Source of the DNA: Clostridia bacterium
GTDB taxonomy: Bacteria; Bacillota; TC1; UBA5767
Length of the DNA: 64,000 nt
Direction of reading: 5' to 3'
Assembly: GCA_016887505.1 (NCBI GenBank)
Contig: CP069393.1
Span: forward strand, 496,001-560,000
Within the stretch, counting starts at the first letter, position 1, and each line of letters opens with the position of its first letter. The notes beneath the pieces were generated by a model. That model did not search any database and was not told the DNA's origin. It saw only the letters and a list, made by a program, of their open reading frames with translations. Made by a program: the position numbers and the translations under genes. This document shows positions 9,038 to 18,212 of the stretch, in pieces.

Positions 9038-10927
9038 ATGTCTAAATGTGTAGATAAAAATTGGCTAGAGGAAGCAATACTTCCTTTGGTGGAAAAACCC
9101 ATCCGATATACAGGTGGGGAATTGAACAGTATTGTTAAAGATCATGAAGAGTGCTCGGTTCGTTTTGCTTTTGGTTTTCCGGATGTTTATGAGGTTGCCA
9201 TGAGTCATTTGGGAACCCAAATTCTCTATAAGGTTGTCAATGACCATGAGGATTTTTGCATGGAGCGAGTTTTTTGCCCCTGGGTGGATATGCAGGAAAA
9301 AATGAAGGAAAATGATATTCCACTTTACACACTGGAAACGTTTACCGAGGTGAAGGATTTCGACTTCCTTGGTTTTACATTGCAGTATGAGATGAGCTAT
9401 ACCAATATACTATCCATGCTAGAACTTGCAAAAATTCCTTTTTACCGAGAAGAACGTATGGAAGGGAATTATCCACTAGTGCTAGGGGGAGGGCCTTGTG
9501 CCTTTAATCCTGAGCCCATCGCAGATTTCTTTGATTTATTTTTAATTGGTGATGCTGAGGAAACCATTCTTGAACTATTCTCGTTATATGCAAAAGTGCA
9601 AGCAGAAGGTGGAGACAGGGTCACTTTTCTTAAGAAAGCGTGTAAATTACCAGGCATATATGTTCCTGAATTCTATGATGTTTCCTATTCACCTGATGGT
9701 GTGGTGGAAAAATTTGAGCCATTGATACCGGAAGCGCCGGCTAAAGTAGTAAAAAGCCTTCTGAAAGATTTAGAATTGGCTACTTTTCCTGATAAGCCAA
9801 TTGTTCCATACATGGACATTATTCATGATCGAATCATGCTTGAAGTTCTTAGGGGCTGCACACATGGTTGTAGGTTTTGTCAGGCCGGTGTTTTATATCG
9901 TCCGGTTCGCGAAAGAAGCAAGGAATTATTGCTGAAACAAGCGAAAGATCTTATGAAGAATACTGGACATGAGGATATTTCGCTTACTTCACTGTCAACG
10001 GCAGACCATACTCAACTAAATCAACTGGTTGATGAATTGCAACAGGTATGTGCAGGTACAGGGGTTGGGATTAGTCTTCCATCTCTACGGGTAGATACAT
10101 TTTCTATGGGGATGGCAAAAAAAATTGCTTCTGTTCGCAAAACAGGTTTGACATTTGCACCTGAGGCTGGTACTCAGCGCATGAGAGATATTATTAATAA
10201 AGGTGTGACGGAAGAAAATTTGATGAAGGTTTCAGAGGATGCTTTTAGGGCTGGTTGGGAAAGACTGAAACTTTACTTTATGATTGGACTGCCTTTTGAG
10301 CGAGATGAGGATTTAGAAGGTATTGTGCATCTGGGCAATAAGGTAATCTATTTGGGAAAACGAGTTGCATCTGAAATTGGTTCTAAACGTAAGATTAGCG
10401 TCACGCTTAGTGCTTCTAGCTTTGTACCTAAACCATTTACACCGTTCCAGTGGATTGCCCAAGACCCTCTATCTGAATTAGAACGCAAGCAGAGGCTTAT
10501 TAAAGAAAAAGTGAGAACTAAGAATCTTGTATTCAACTACCATAATGCCAAGGTATCCCATATGGAGGCTGCCTTTGCTAAAGGAGACAGGCGCTTAAGC
10601 AAGGCGCTTGTGGCAGCGCATAAAAAAGGATGCCGCTATGACGGCTGGGATGAATTCTTTAATTTTAAGTGGTGGCAAGAAGCGTTTGAGGAGTGCGGGC
10701 TTACATCGTCAGATTTTGCGCAGCGTGAATTTAAAGAAAATGATATTCTTCCATGGGATTTTATCGATACGGGCGTGCGAAAAAGTTTCTTGTATGCTGA
10801 ACTTTTAAAAGCGAAGTCAGAGGAATTGACACCGGACTGTCGAGATGAGGGATGCAACACTTGTGGTGTGTGCATGGATATGGATTGTGATATGTTGCTA
10901 CAAGAGGAGGTATCCAATGAAATATAG
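9038..10927 (+). CDS. TIGR03960-type radical SAM protein with B12-binding-like N-terminus
   Basis: This 629-residue protein belongs to the TIGR03960 group of radical SAM enzymes, whose function is unknown. The radical SAM cluster motif is C274-x3-C278-x2-C281 in RGCTHGCRFCQAG. A Rossmann-like cobalamin-binding-type region lies before it (about 25-180, including FDLFLIGDAEETI). The extreme C-terminus holds a dense cysteine motif, C601-x4-C606-x2-C609-x2-C612-x4-C617, which could hold another Fe-S cluster or metal. The stop overlaps the ATG of the DUF2344 gene, with the ribosome binding site inside this coding region. This pair followed by RNase G/E and L21 recurs in Clostridia. It probably modifies an RNA or protein of the translation machinery, but that is inference. 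Confidence 0.88.
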   Translation: MSKCVDKNWLEEAILPLVEKPIRYTGGELNSIVKDHEECSVRFAFGFPDVYEVAMSHLGTQILYKVVNDHEDFCMERVFCPWVDMQEKMKENDIPLYTLETFTEVKDFDFLGFTLQYEMSYTNILSMLELAKIPFYREERMEGNYPLVLGGGPCAFNPEPIADFFDLFLIGDAEETILELFSLYAKVQAEGGDRVTFLKKACKLPGIYVPEFYDVSYSPDGVVEKFEPLIPEAPAKVVKSLLKDLELATFPDKPIVPYMDIIHDRIMLEVLRGCTHGCRFCQAGVLYRPVRERSKELLLKQAKDLMKNTGHEDISLTSLSTADHTQLNQLVDELQQVCAGTGVGISLPSLRVDTFSMGMAKKIASVRKTGLTFAPEAGTQRMRDIINKGVTEENLMKVSEDAFRAGWERLKLYFMIGLPFERDEDLEGIVHLGNKVIYLGKRVASEIGSKRKISVTLSASSFVPKPFTPFQWIAQDPLSELERKQRLIKEKVRTKNLVFNYHNAKVSHMEAAFAKGDRRLSKALVAAHKKGCRYDGWDEFFNFKWWQEAFEECGLTSSDFAQREFKENDILPWDFIDTGVRKSFLYAELLKAKSEELTPDCRDEGCNTCGVCMDMDCDMLLQEEVSNEI

Positions 10928-11606
10928 GATAGAGTTTGCGAAAAAGAATTCTGTTGCTTTTGTATCGCATCTGGAATTGATGAAAGTATTTTCGCAAGCA
11001 ATTCGCCGTGCAGGCCTGCCAATTGCGTGTACGGAGGGGTTTAATCCAAGACCCAAAATCAATTTTTCTTCAGCAATCGCAACAGGCATGACTAGTCTTG
11101 CCGAATGCGCCGAAATGGAGCTTACGAAGGAAATGGATGCAGATAGTGTTATGGATGCGTTGAATAAAACATTGCCCGAAGGGTTTTCTGTGGGGGCAAT
11201 TCGTCAGTTGGAGGGAAAACATAAGTCATTAATGGCCCTATTATCCCATTCCGATTATACGCTCCATGTGAGATTGGCGAAACCATATACTGAAGAAGAT
11301 AGATTGGTTGAAGCTGTGAACTCTTTTTTGGCGAAAGAGAGCATTGTGATAATAGCGAAACGTAAGAATAAGGTTAAGGAAAAAGATATACGAGCTGGCA
11401 TTTTAAGTTTAGAAGCGAATTTATCTGAACCTTTTTTAATTCTAAATATGCAATTGGTGGCTGGTAGTAATGGTAATATTCGCCCAGAACACGTTGCAGA
11501 AGCATTTTTGGAACAGCTTTCAATTCAGTACCTTACCATGCGCATAGAAAAGACTATGACCTATGGAATTAAGAATGATCAGAAAACCCGCCTTTTCTTA
11601 GTATAG
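10917..11606 (+). CDS. DUF2344 / TIGR03936 radical SAM-associated protein
   Basis: A 229-residue protein of unknown function that nearly always accompanies the upstream radical SAM enzyme, and in some species is fused to it. The N-terminus YRIEFAKKNSVAFVSHLELM and the segment GFNPRPKINFSSAIATGMTS are typical. I chose the ATG at 10917 because it follows AGAGGAGG at a good distance and gives the family N-terminus. It overlaps the upstream stop by 11 bases. It is probably a substrate-recruiting or RNA-binding partner, but there is no direct evidence in the sequence. Confidence 0.85.
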   Translation: MKYRIEFAKKNSVAFVSHLELMKVFSQAIRRAGLPIACTEGFNPRPKINFSSAIATGMTSLAECAEMELTKEMDADSVMDALNKTLPEGFSVGAIRQLEGKHKSLMALLSHSDYTLHVRLAKPYTEEDRLVEAVNSFLAKESIVIIAKRKNKVKEKDIRAGILSLEANLSEPFLILNMQLVAGSNGNIRPEHVAEAFLEQLSIQYLTMRIEKTMTYGIKNDQKTRLFLV

Positions 11607-11615
11607 GAGCTAACA

Positions 11616-13076
11616 ATGAAATGTATCGTAGTGCATCGCACCTTAAAAGAAACATTCATATCTGTGGTAGAAAATGACCGCCTGGTTGAAGTATTCATTG
11701 AGCCAGTTGACAATCAAAGCATCGTGGGCAATGTCTATGCAGGAGTCGTTGAAAATGTACTCCCAGGGATGCAGGCTGCTTTTGTTGATATTGGGTTGGA
11801 AAAGAATGCCTACCTTTATATTGAAGATATCGTATCCAAGGCAGTACTTTCTGAAGTTCGTGAAAAGGATACAAAGCTGAACATTCAAGACTATATCAAA
11901 CAAGGTCAGCCATTGATGGTTCAAATCAAGAAGGCACCAGTAGATAAAAAAGGCGCAAGAGTGACATTGGATATCACCTTACCTGGACGTTATTTGGTGG
12001 TGATGCCTCACAATGAATATATTGGCATTTCCAAACGCATTACCAACCCGGAAGAAAGAGAACGCCTAAGAAGATTGGCAGAGGAAATGTTGCATGACGG
12101 CAGAGGGATTGTTATTCGAACAGTAGCGGAAAACATCGAAGAAGAAAAACTTCGGAAAGACTATGATAAGCTAAATGATGTTTGGGAAGAAATTCAAGCA
12201 GGTTACCAAAAAAATAAAGGACAGAAAAGTTTAATCCGTGGCGATGTGGATTTTGCAACCAGAGTTTTCAGGGATGTAATTAAGCAAGATGTAGATCGCA
12301 TCACGGTTATGCATAAGGAAACTTTCCATGTCTTAAAGGATTATATAGAACGTTTTATACCAGAAGCCAGAGGAAAGATATTCTATATGGAGCCAGGGAC
12401 TTTCCATGAATTTGATGTATTGGAAATGCTTCGAAAAGCATTGAAGCGCAAAGCATGGTTAGACAATGGCGGTTATCTGATTATCGATAAAACAGAGGCC
12501 TTGACCGTAATCGATGTTAATACTGGAAAATATACGGGTAAGAAAGATTTAGAGGAGACGGCATATAATACGAATTTGTTGGCAGCCAAGGAAGTGGCAA
12601 GACAAATTCGCTTGCGGAATATGGGTGGCATTATTGTGGTGGATTTCATTGATATGAAAAAAGAAGAACACCGCTTTAATCTGGTTAAGCTACTAGAAGA
12701 GGAGACTGCCAAGGATTCTATGAAGGTTCAGGTTATGGGAATCACCAAACTGGGACTGGTGGAATTGACTCGCAAAAAGGCGAAACGCTCTTTATCTAGT
12801 TTGCTCGAAAAGACTTGCCCTATTTGTCAGGGCAAGGGCAAGGTACTTGCTGAGGAGAATATTCTTAGGTTAATTGCCTATCGTGCAATCGAGGTAGCTA
12901 GCACTTTGGCTAGTAGTACGATATACATCAGAATGAGTCCTTCTGTGTATGAATATCTTATGCATCACGAACCGGACTATTTTGATTTGCTTGAAAAACA
13001 GTATGATAAGAAAATAGTTATACAGAAAGATAAAACGCTTGCTTACGATGAATTTTACGTAGATGGAGAAAAATAG
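11616..13076 (+). CDS. rng: Ribonuclease G/E
   Basis: This is a single-strand-specific endoribonuclease of the RNase E/G family, acting in rRNA maturation and mRNA decay. The 486-residue protein has RNase G layout: an S1 domain (about 35-125), an RNase H-like middle, and the DNase I-like catalytic domain with D300 (TVIDVNTG) and D343 (VVDFIDM) for Mg2+. A zinc-link C401-P-I-C404 follows for dimerisation. It lacks the long C-terminal degradosome scaffold of RNase E. RNase J is also present at the window end, so this organism has both decay systems. Confidence 0.95.
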   Translation: MKCIVVHRTLKETFISVVENDRLVEVFIEPVDNQSIVGNVYAGVVENVLPGMQAAFVDIGLEKNAYLYIEDIVSKAVLSEVREKDTKLNIQDYIKQGQPLMVQIKKAPVDKKGARVTLDITLPGRYLVVMPHNEYIGISKRITNPEERERLRRLAEEMLHDGRGIVIRTVAENIEEEKLRKDYDKLNDVWEEIQAGYQKNKGQKSLIRGDVDFATRVFRDVIKQDVDRITVMHKETFHVLKDYIERFIPEARGKIFYMEPGTFHEFDVLEMLRKALKRKAWLDNGGYLIIDKTEALTVIDVNTGKYTGKKDLEETAYNTNLLAAKEVARQIRLRNMGGIIVVDFIDMKKEEHRFNLVKLLEEETAKDSMKVQVMGITKLGLVELTRKKAKRSLSSLLEKTCPICQGKGKVLAEENILRLIAYRAIEVASTLASSTIYIRMSPSVYEYLMHHEPDYFDLLEKQYDKKIVIQKDKTLAYDEFYVDGEK

Positions 13077-13086
13077 GCTTAGAAGA

Positions 13087-13116
13087 TTGACATCAAAGGC
13101 GTGATTATGCTATTAT
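13087..13116 (+). promoter_or_regulatory. Probable promoter for rplU
   Basis: Consensus TTGACA (13087-13092) and TATTAT (13111-13116) with an 18-base spacer lie just after rng and drive the L21 leader. Confidence 0.65.
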
Positions 13117-13117
13117 G

Positions 13118-13205
13118 CTATGACGGATAAACCGTTTGTAACCCCATGGAGCAGGTTGAAACTCTTATAGAGTACCTTAACAGGGAGTCTGAAGCGAGGA
13201 GGTGC
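13118..13205 (+). ncRNA. Ribosomal protein L21 leader (cis-regulatory RNA)
   Basis: About 85 bases of structured untranslated sequence lie between the promoter and rplU. They include ACCGTTTGTAACCCCATGG and a hairpin-forming ACTCTTATAGAGT. Position and sequence resemble the Firmicute L21 leader, thought to give feedback control by L21. The assignment rests on context and partial motif recall; a covariance-model search would settle it. Confidence 0.55.
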
Positions 13206-13209
13206 TTAA

Positions 13210-13521
13210 ATGTACGCAGTAATTCAAAATGGTGGAAAACAGTTCAAAGTTTCTGAAGGCGATGTAGTGAGAATGGAAAGAATTGATGCCGATGTCGATA
13301 GTGTTATCGAAGCGGAGCAAGTTCTCATGATTGCTGATGGCAGTGATTTAAAGGTTGGTAAACCGGTTGTAGAAGGCGCTAAAGTTACTCTTAAAGTAAC
13401 AGGCCACGGCAAAGGTGTTAAAGTTAAGATTTTTAAATACAAACCGAAGACAGGCTATCGTAAGAGACAAGGCCATCGTCAACCTTACACTGAAGTAGTA
13501 GTAGAAAAAATCGAGGCCTAA
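13210..13521 (+). CDS. rplU: 50S ribosomal protein L21
   Basis: A 103-residue protein of the large subunit that binds 23S rRNA. It has the conserved start [18 protein letters not shown] and the C-terminal signature [17 protein letters not shown]. Its ATG follows GAGGAGGTG. It overlaps the prp start by one base (TAATG) and heads the L21-Prp-L27 operon found across Firmicutes. Confidence 0.99.
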   Translation: MYAVIQNGGKQFKVSEGDVVRMERIDADVDSVIEAEQVLMIADGSDLKVGKPVVEGAKVTLKVTGHGKGVKVKIFKYKPKTGYRKRQGHRQPYTEVVVEKIEA

Positions 13522-13865
13522 TGATTCATATCGTTTTTATAAGACAAGACCAGCGTTATAGCCTTATCGAAGTATCCGGACATGCTGGATATGAAGATAG
13601 TGGCAAAGATATAGTATGTGCCGGAATTTCTGCATTGCTTGGCGGAATGCTGAACGGCTTGGAGTTTTTCCTGGGGGATGAATTTGTCTATCAAGTTGAC
13701 CCAGAGGGACATGCGAAAGTTGTTTTAGCTGGTACAATGTCAGATAAGCTTTATGAAAAAGCCTACACGATTATTAAGACATTTGAATTAGGGGTAAGAA
13801 TGGTTCATCAAGATTATCCCGATTATGTGATAATCCACAAAGAGGAGGTGGACAGAGATGATTAG
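13521..13865 (+). CDS. prp: Ribosomal-processing cysteine protease Prp
   Basis: Prp removes the N-terminal extension of L27 in Firmicutes, a step needed for ribosome assembly. The 114-residue protein has the catalytic pair H21 and C33 in [20 protein letters not shown]. It lies between rplU and rpmA, overlapping both. Its target site is visible in the next gene, which makes the assignment firm. Confidence 0.95.
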   Translation: MIHIVFIRQDQRYSLIEVSGHAGYEDSGKDIVCAGISALLGGMLNGLEFFLGDEFVYQVDPEGHAKVVLAGTMSDKLYEKAYTIIKTFELGVRMVHQDYPDYVIIHKEEVDRDD

Positions 13866-14142
13866 AATAGATCTTCAATTATTTGCCCACAAAAAAGGGC
13901 AAGGAAGCTCGAGAAACGGAAGAGATTCTGAATCGAAACGTTTGGGACTTAAAAAACACGACGGCATGGTTGTGAAAGCTGGAAACATTATTACACGTCA
14001 GAGAGGAACTAAGATTCATCCTGGCAACAATGTTGGAATCGGCAAAGATGACACTTTGTTTGCATTAATCGACGGTACTTTACGATTCGAGAGAAAAGGC
14101 AAAACAAGAAAGCAAGCTAGTGTATATGCCGTAGAAGCGTAG
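13858..14142 (+). CDS. rpmA: 50S ribosomal protein L27 with cleavable N-terminal extension
   Basis: A 94-residue L27 whose mature N-terminus reaches the peptidyl-transferase centre. The first nine residues, MIRIDLQLF, are the Firmicute leader, and Prp should cut after F9 to expose [15 protein letters not shown]. The rest ([27 protein letters not shown]) is standard. The ATG overlaps the prp stop by eight bases. A terminator follows. Confidence 0.98.
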   Translation: MIRIDLQLFAHKKGQGSSRNGRDSESKRLGLKKHDGMVVKAGNIITRQRGTKIHPGNNVGIGKDDTLFALIDGTLRFERKGKTRKQASVYAVEA

Positions 14143-14150
14143 TTAATAAA

Positions 14151-14176
14151 TCCCCTGTTTTCAGGGGGTTTTTTTG
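14151..14176 (+). terminator. Terminator after rpmA
   Basis: TCCCCTG, loop TTT, CAGGGGG-type stem, then a run of seven T's. Confidence 0.9.
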
Positions 14177-14237
14177 ATTTTTAGGATAGAATCCTGAAAA
14201 TAGGGTATAATATGATTTGATATCAGGGAGTGATACC

Positions 14238-15515
14238 ATGTTTTTTGACCGAGTGAAAATTAATGTTAAGGCGGGGAATGGCGGCGATGGCTGCATCTCT
14301 TTCCGTCGTGAAAAATATGTAGATATGGGTGGACCCAATGGTGGAGACGGCGGGGATGGAGGCAGCATCTACCTGGAGGTGGATGAGTCGCTGAGAACCT
14401 TGGTGGACTTTAAGTATAAACGCCATGTTAAGGGTGCACGCGGTGTACACGGCAGAGGCTCTAACATGCACGGAAAAAACTCCGAACCCATTGTTCTTAA
14501 GGTACCACCAGGTACTTTGGTGAAGGACGAAGAAAGTGGCGTTGTTTTAGCTGATTTAACCCAACATGGTCAAAGAATTCTAGTGGCTAAGGGTGGACGT
14601 GGCGGTCGTGGTAATGCACGCTTCATGACCAATAAGAACAAGGCACCAAGAGTTGTGGAAAACGGAGAGCCTGGTGAAGAAAAATGGATTGAACTAGAGC
14701 TTAAACTACTGGCGGATGTCGGTCTAGCAGGTTACCCTAATGCAGGGAAGTCGACCCTTATTTCATCCATATCCGGTGCAAAGCCAAAAATAGCAGATTA
14801 TCCATTTACAACGCTGACCCCCAACCTAGGTGTGATAGAATTAGGGGAACAAAGTTTTGTTATGGCTGACATTCCGGGACTCATACAAGGTGCGCACCTA
14901 GGAGCAGGTCTGGGCCATGATTTTCTAAAACATCTTGAGCGAACCAGATTGATTGTTCACGTTGTAGATGTGGGTACCGAAGTAGAGGGCTTAATCCGTG
15001 ATCCATATGAAGAATGGGTGCAGATTAATGATGAACTAAGAAAATATAGTGAGAACTTTTTGGGTAAGTATCACGTCGTGGTGGCTAGCAAGATGGATCT
15101 GCCTGGGGCTGAGGATAGACTAGAAATATTCCGCAATAAGCTACCAAATGAGGTTGAGGTATTCCCGATTTCCGCTGTAACGAAACAAGGAACAAAAGAA
15201 CTTTGTTATCGACTAGCAGAATTGCTAGAAGAAATAGAAGAACCGATTTTGCAAGAGCTAACCGATTACAAGTTGACTGTTGCCAAAGAAGATGAAAAAT
15301 TCCAGATCCACCGTGATAGTGCAGGAACCTATGTTGTGGAGGGTAAGGAAATTACTAAGAAATTCATCATGAACCGGATGGATAGTGACGAAGCTCTGAT
15401 GCATTTCCATAGAATTCTAGTTGCTATGGGTGTTATTAAAGCACTGAAAAAGAAAGGCATTCAGCCTGGAGATACAGTAAGAATCATGGATATGGAATTC
15501 GATTTTGTCGAATAG
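14238..15515 (+). CDS. obg: GTPase Obg
   Basis: Obg is an essential GTPase that acts in late 50S assembly and stress signalling. The protein is 425 residues from the ATG at 14238, chosen because MFFDRVKINVKAGNGGDG is the family N-terminus and GGGAG lies just upstream. It has the glycine-rich Obg domain (about 1-158, with GGPNGGDGGDGG and GGRGGRGN), the G domain with P-loop GYPNAGKST and switch DIPGLIQGAHLGAGLG, and a C-terminal OCT domain. A TATAAT at 14206-14211 is a possible -10 element. Confidence 0.98.
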   Translation: MFFDRVKINVKAGNGGDGCISFRREKYVDMGGPNGGDGGDGGSIYLEVDESLRTLVDFKYKRHVKGARGVHGRGSNMHGKNSEPIVLKVPPGTLVKDEESGVVLADLTQHGQRILVAKGGRGGRGNARFMTNKNKAPRVVENGEPGEEKWIELELKLLADVGLAGYPNAGKSTLISSISGAKPKIADYPFTTLTPNLGVIELGEQSFVMADIPGLIQGAHLGAGLGHDFLKHLERTRLIVHVVDVGTEVEGLIRDPYEEWVQINDELRKYSENFLGKYHVVVASKMDLPGAEDRLEIFRNKLPNEVEVFPISAVTKQGTKELCYRLAELLEEIEEPILQELTDYKLTVAKEDEKFQIHRDSAGTYVVEGKEITKKFIMNRMDSDEALMHFHRILVAMGVIKALKKKGIQPGDTVRIMDMEFDFVE

Positions 15516-15523
15516 GAGGTAAT

Positions 15524-15814
15524 ATGTTAACAGGAAAACAAAAAAGATATTTGCGTTCTCAGGGAAGCCTACTAAAACCAACAGTTTCAATTGGAAAAGA
15601 AGGTTTAACACAACAGGTGATTAGTGAATGCAATCGGCAGCTTATCGCAAATGAGCTAGTGAAGGTACGCGTACAAAAGAATTATTTTGGTGAAATTAAA
15701 GAGGCAGCAGCTGAATTGGAAAAACAGACAGGTAGTTTTTTGGCAGGTGCTGCTGGACGAAATTTCCTTCTCTATTTAGAAAACAAAGACAAGAAGCTTT
15801 ACGACTTACCATAA
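15524..15814 (+). CDS. yhbY: YhbY-type RNA-binding protein (CRM domain)
   Basis: A 96-residue single CRM-domain protein that associates with pre-50S ribosomal particles in bacteria. It starts MLTGKQKRYLRSQGSLLKPT and has the GKEGLTQQVI motif, with the basic RNA-binding loop expected here. It follows obg by eight bases, so both genes are probably co-transcribed ribosome-assembly factors. Confidence 0.93.
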   Translation: MLTGKQKRYLRSQGSLLKPTVSIGKEGLTQQVISECNRQLIANELVKVRVQKNYFGEIKEAAAELEKQTGSFLAGAAGRNFLLYLENKDKKLYDLP

Positions 15815-15824
15815 GAGGTGTGAA

Positions 15825-16946
15825 ATGACTAGAAGTGAGCAATGTCAAAGGGTAGAGCGTGTGGTGGTCAAGGTAGGAACTTCGACGCTGACTCATCCGA
15901 CCGGGGAGATGAACTTGTTTCGATTGGAAACACTGGTTCGCGAACTGGCTGATTTGAAAAACCGTGGTGTGGAAGTAATACTGGTGACATCTGGAGCTGT
16001 GGGAGCTGGTATAGGCAAGCTTGGTGGTGCCAAGCCATCTACTATGCCAGAAAAGCAGGCCATGGCAGCAATTGGCCAAGGCGCCCTACTACACATGTAT
16101 GAGAAATTTTTTGCAGAATATGGAAAAACTGTAGGACAAATTCTTTTGACCAAAGAAGACTTAGCAGATCGAGGAAGGTATTTAAATGCCCGGAATACTC
16201 TTTTTGCTTTGTTGTCGTATGGGGCCATTCCTATCATTAATGAGAATGATACCGTTACAGTGGATGAGATTAAGTTCGGAGATAACGATACCTTGGCGGC
16301 CTTGGTTGCAACCTTAATTGATGCAGACCTTCTGATTTTATTATCAGATATAGAAGGACTATATTCCGAAAATCCTAAAAAGAATCCTGCTGCTACCTTG
16401 ATTAAGGAAGTTACTGAAATTGATGAAGGTATTTTTTCCTTAGCAGACGGCGCTGGTTCAGAATTTGCAAGTGGTGGCATGCAAACCAAAATTAGTGCGG
16501 CTAAAATAGCCACACTTGCGGGAATACCTATGATTATTGCTAGTGGAGAACATACTGGTGAGATCAAACGTATTTTGGATGGCGAGGAATGTGGTACATT
16601 TTTCAGAAGTAGCCACTTGAAGGTTAAGACGCGTAAGTGTTGGTTGGCATGGAGCGCCATGGCCAAAGGGATTATTTTTGTGGATGAAGGTGCTTTTAAT
16701 GCCATTTCAAAATCAGGAAAAAGCTTACTTCCCATTGGGATAACTGCAGTTTCGGGTAGATTTGATGTTGGAAGTGTAGTATCACTCAAGAACCATCTGG
16801 GCAAAGAATTTGCGAAGGGGATTGTCAATTATTCTTCTATGGATTTAGAAAAGATAAAAGGCAAACGTACCTACGAAATAAAAAACATACTAGGTGATAA
16901 GGATTATGATGCCGTGGTACATAGAGATAATCTATCACTAAACTAG
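15825..16946 (+). CDS. proB: Glutamate 5-kinase
   Basis: ProB phosphorylates glutamate in the first step of proline synthesis and is normally feedback-inhibited by proline. The 373-residue protein has the amino-acid-kinase domain (VVVKVGTSTLT, VTSGAVGAGIGKLG, INENDTV, FGDNDTLAALVA) and a C-terminal PUA domain (about 275-360). It is ten bases upstream of proA, forming a two-gene proline operon section. Confidence 0.97.
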   Translation: MTRSEQCQRVERVVVKVGTSTLTHPTGEMNLFRLETLVRELADLKNRGVEVILVTSGAVGAGIGKLGGAKPSTMPEKQAMAAIGQGALLHMYEKFFAEYGKTVGQILLTKEDLADRGRYLNARNTLFALLSYGAIPIINENDTVTVDEIKFGDNDTLAALVATLIDADLLILLSDIEGLYSENPKKNPAATLIKEVTEIDEGIFSLADGAGSEFASGGMQTKISAAKIATLAGIPMIIASGEHTGEIKRILDGEECGTFFRSSHLKVKTRKCWLAWSAMAKGIIFVDEGAFNAISKSGKSLLPIGITAVSGRFDVGSVVSLKNHLGKEFAKGIVNYSSMDLEKIKGKRTYEIKNILGDKDYDAVVHRDNLSLN

Positions 16947-16956
16947 GAGGATAGTC

Positions 16957-18210
16957 ATGCTAAAAGAAGAAATCTACGCACAAGGGAAACAAGCCAAACA
17001 GGCAGCTAGAATTTTGGCTGGACTCTCAGTTACTAAGAAAGATCAGGCATTGCTGGCGATGGCGGATGCATTGATTGTCAACCAAGATAGAATTATTACT
17101 GAAAATCAGAAGGACCTAGATGCTGGTGATAAAAGTGGCCTTAGTAAGGCTTTAATGGATCGTTTGATGCTAAGCCCGGCCCGCATAGAAGCCATGGCAG
17201 AAGGACTAAGAAAACTGGTCATGTTGGATGATCCAGTGGGAAAAACGGAGATGATGTTCAAACGGCCCAATGGACTCGAGATTGGAAAGATTCGTGTTCC
17301 TTTAGGTACGGTCGGTATGATTTATGAAGCAAGACCCAATGTTACTGTAGATGCGGCAGGATTGTGTATTAAAAGCGGAAATGCGGTTATACTGCGAGGT
17401 GGTTCTACAGCCTTTCATTCAAATGTCGTTTTGAGTAATATCATTGCAACTGCTGCCGTGAATGCTGGCCTGCCGGAAAATTCGATTCAACTGATTCAGA
17501 CAATAGACCGTGAAGCGGTGAATATCCTTTGCACCATGAATGAATATCTGGATGTGCTAATTCCAAGGGGTGGTGCTGGTTTAATTCAAAATATTGTGAA
17601 TAATTCAACAGTACCAGTCATTGAAACGGGTACAGGCATTTGCCATGCCTATGTTGATGCAGAAGCAGACCTGCAGATGGCAGTAGATATAGTGAATAAT
17701 GGCAAAAGCCAACGACCTGGTGTTTGCAATGCATTGGAAACTGTTTTGGTTCATAAAGATGTAGCAGAGCAATTTTATCCAATGCTGGAAAAGGCTTTTA
17801 AGGAAAATAATGTTTTAATTCGAGCCTGCAAAGAATCCCAAAAATATTTAAAAAATAGCGAAGTTGCTACCGAAGAAGACTATGCAACTGAGTATCTAGA
17901 TTACATTATTACCGCAAAGGTAGTTAATGACCTTGATGAAGCGATGGATCATATTACCCAATACGGGACACACCATTCAGATGTGATTATTACTAAATCT
18001 TACGACCAAGCGAGGCGATTTCTGGCTGGAATCGATTCTGCAGCGGTGTATGTCAATGCCAGCACCCGTTTTACAGACGGGGAAATGTTTGGATTTGGAG
18101 CTGAAATTGGCATCAGTACACAAAAATTGCATGCTCGCGGACCGATGGGCCTAAATGAACTAACCACTTATAAGTATGTTATCTATGGGAACGGTCAGAT
18201 ACGGGGATAG
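16957..18210 (+). CDS. proA: Gamma-glutamyl phosphate reductase
   Basis: ProA reduces glutamyl-5-phosphate to glutamate semialdehyde with NADPH, the second step of proline synthesis. The 417-residue protein has the ALDH-superfamily fold, with PLGTVGMIYEARPNVT, the catalytic cysteine region RPGVCNALET and the C-terminal ARGPMGLNELTTYKY. Its stop is directly followed by nadD. Confidence 0.98.
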   Translation: MLKEEIYAQGKQAKQAARILAGLSVTKKDQALLAMADALIVNQDRIITENQKDLDAGDKSGLSKALMDRLMLSPARIEAMAEGLRKLVMLDDPVGKTEMMFKRPNGLEIGKIRVPLGTVGMIYEARPNVTVDAAGLCIKSGNAVILRGGSTAFHSNVVLSNIIATAAVNAGLPENSIQLIQTIDREAVNILCTMNEYLDVLIPRGGAGLIQNIVNNSTVPVIETGTGICHAYVDAEADLQMAVDIVNNGKSQRPGVCNALETVLVHKDVAEQFYPMLEKAFKENNVLIRACKESQKYLKNSEVATEEDYATEYLDYIITAKVVNDLDEAMDHITQYGTHHSDVIITKSYDQARRFLAGIDSAAVYVNASTRFTDGEMFGFGAEIGISTQKLHARGPMGLNELTTYKYVIYGNGQIRG

Positions 18211-18212
18211 TT

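Noticed and set aside
10845-10916. An upstream extension of the DUF2344 protein
   Set aside because: The extra 24 residues overlap the cysteine tail of the radical SAM gene in another frame and lack a ribosome binding site; ATG 10917 has one.
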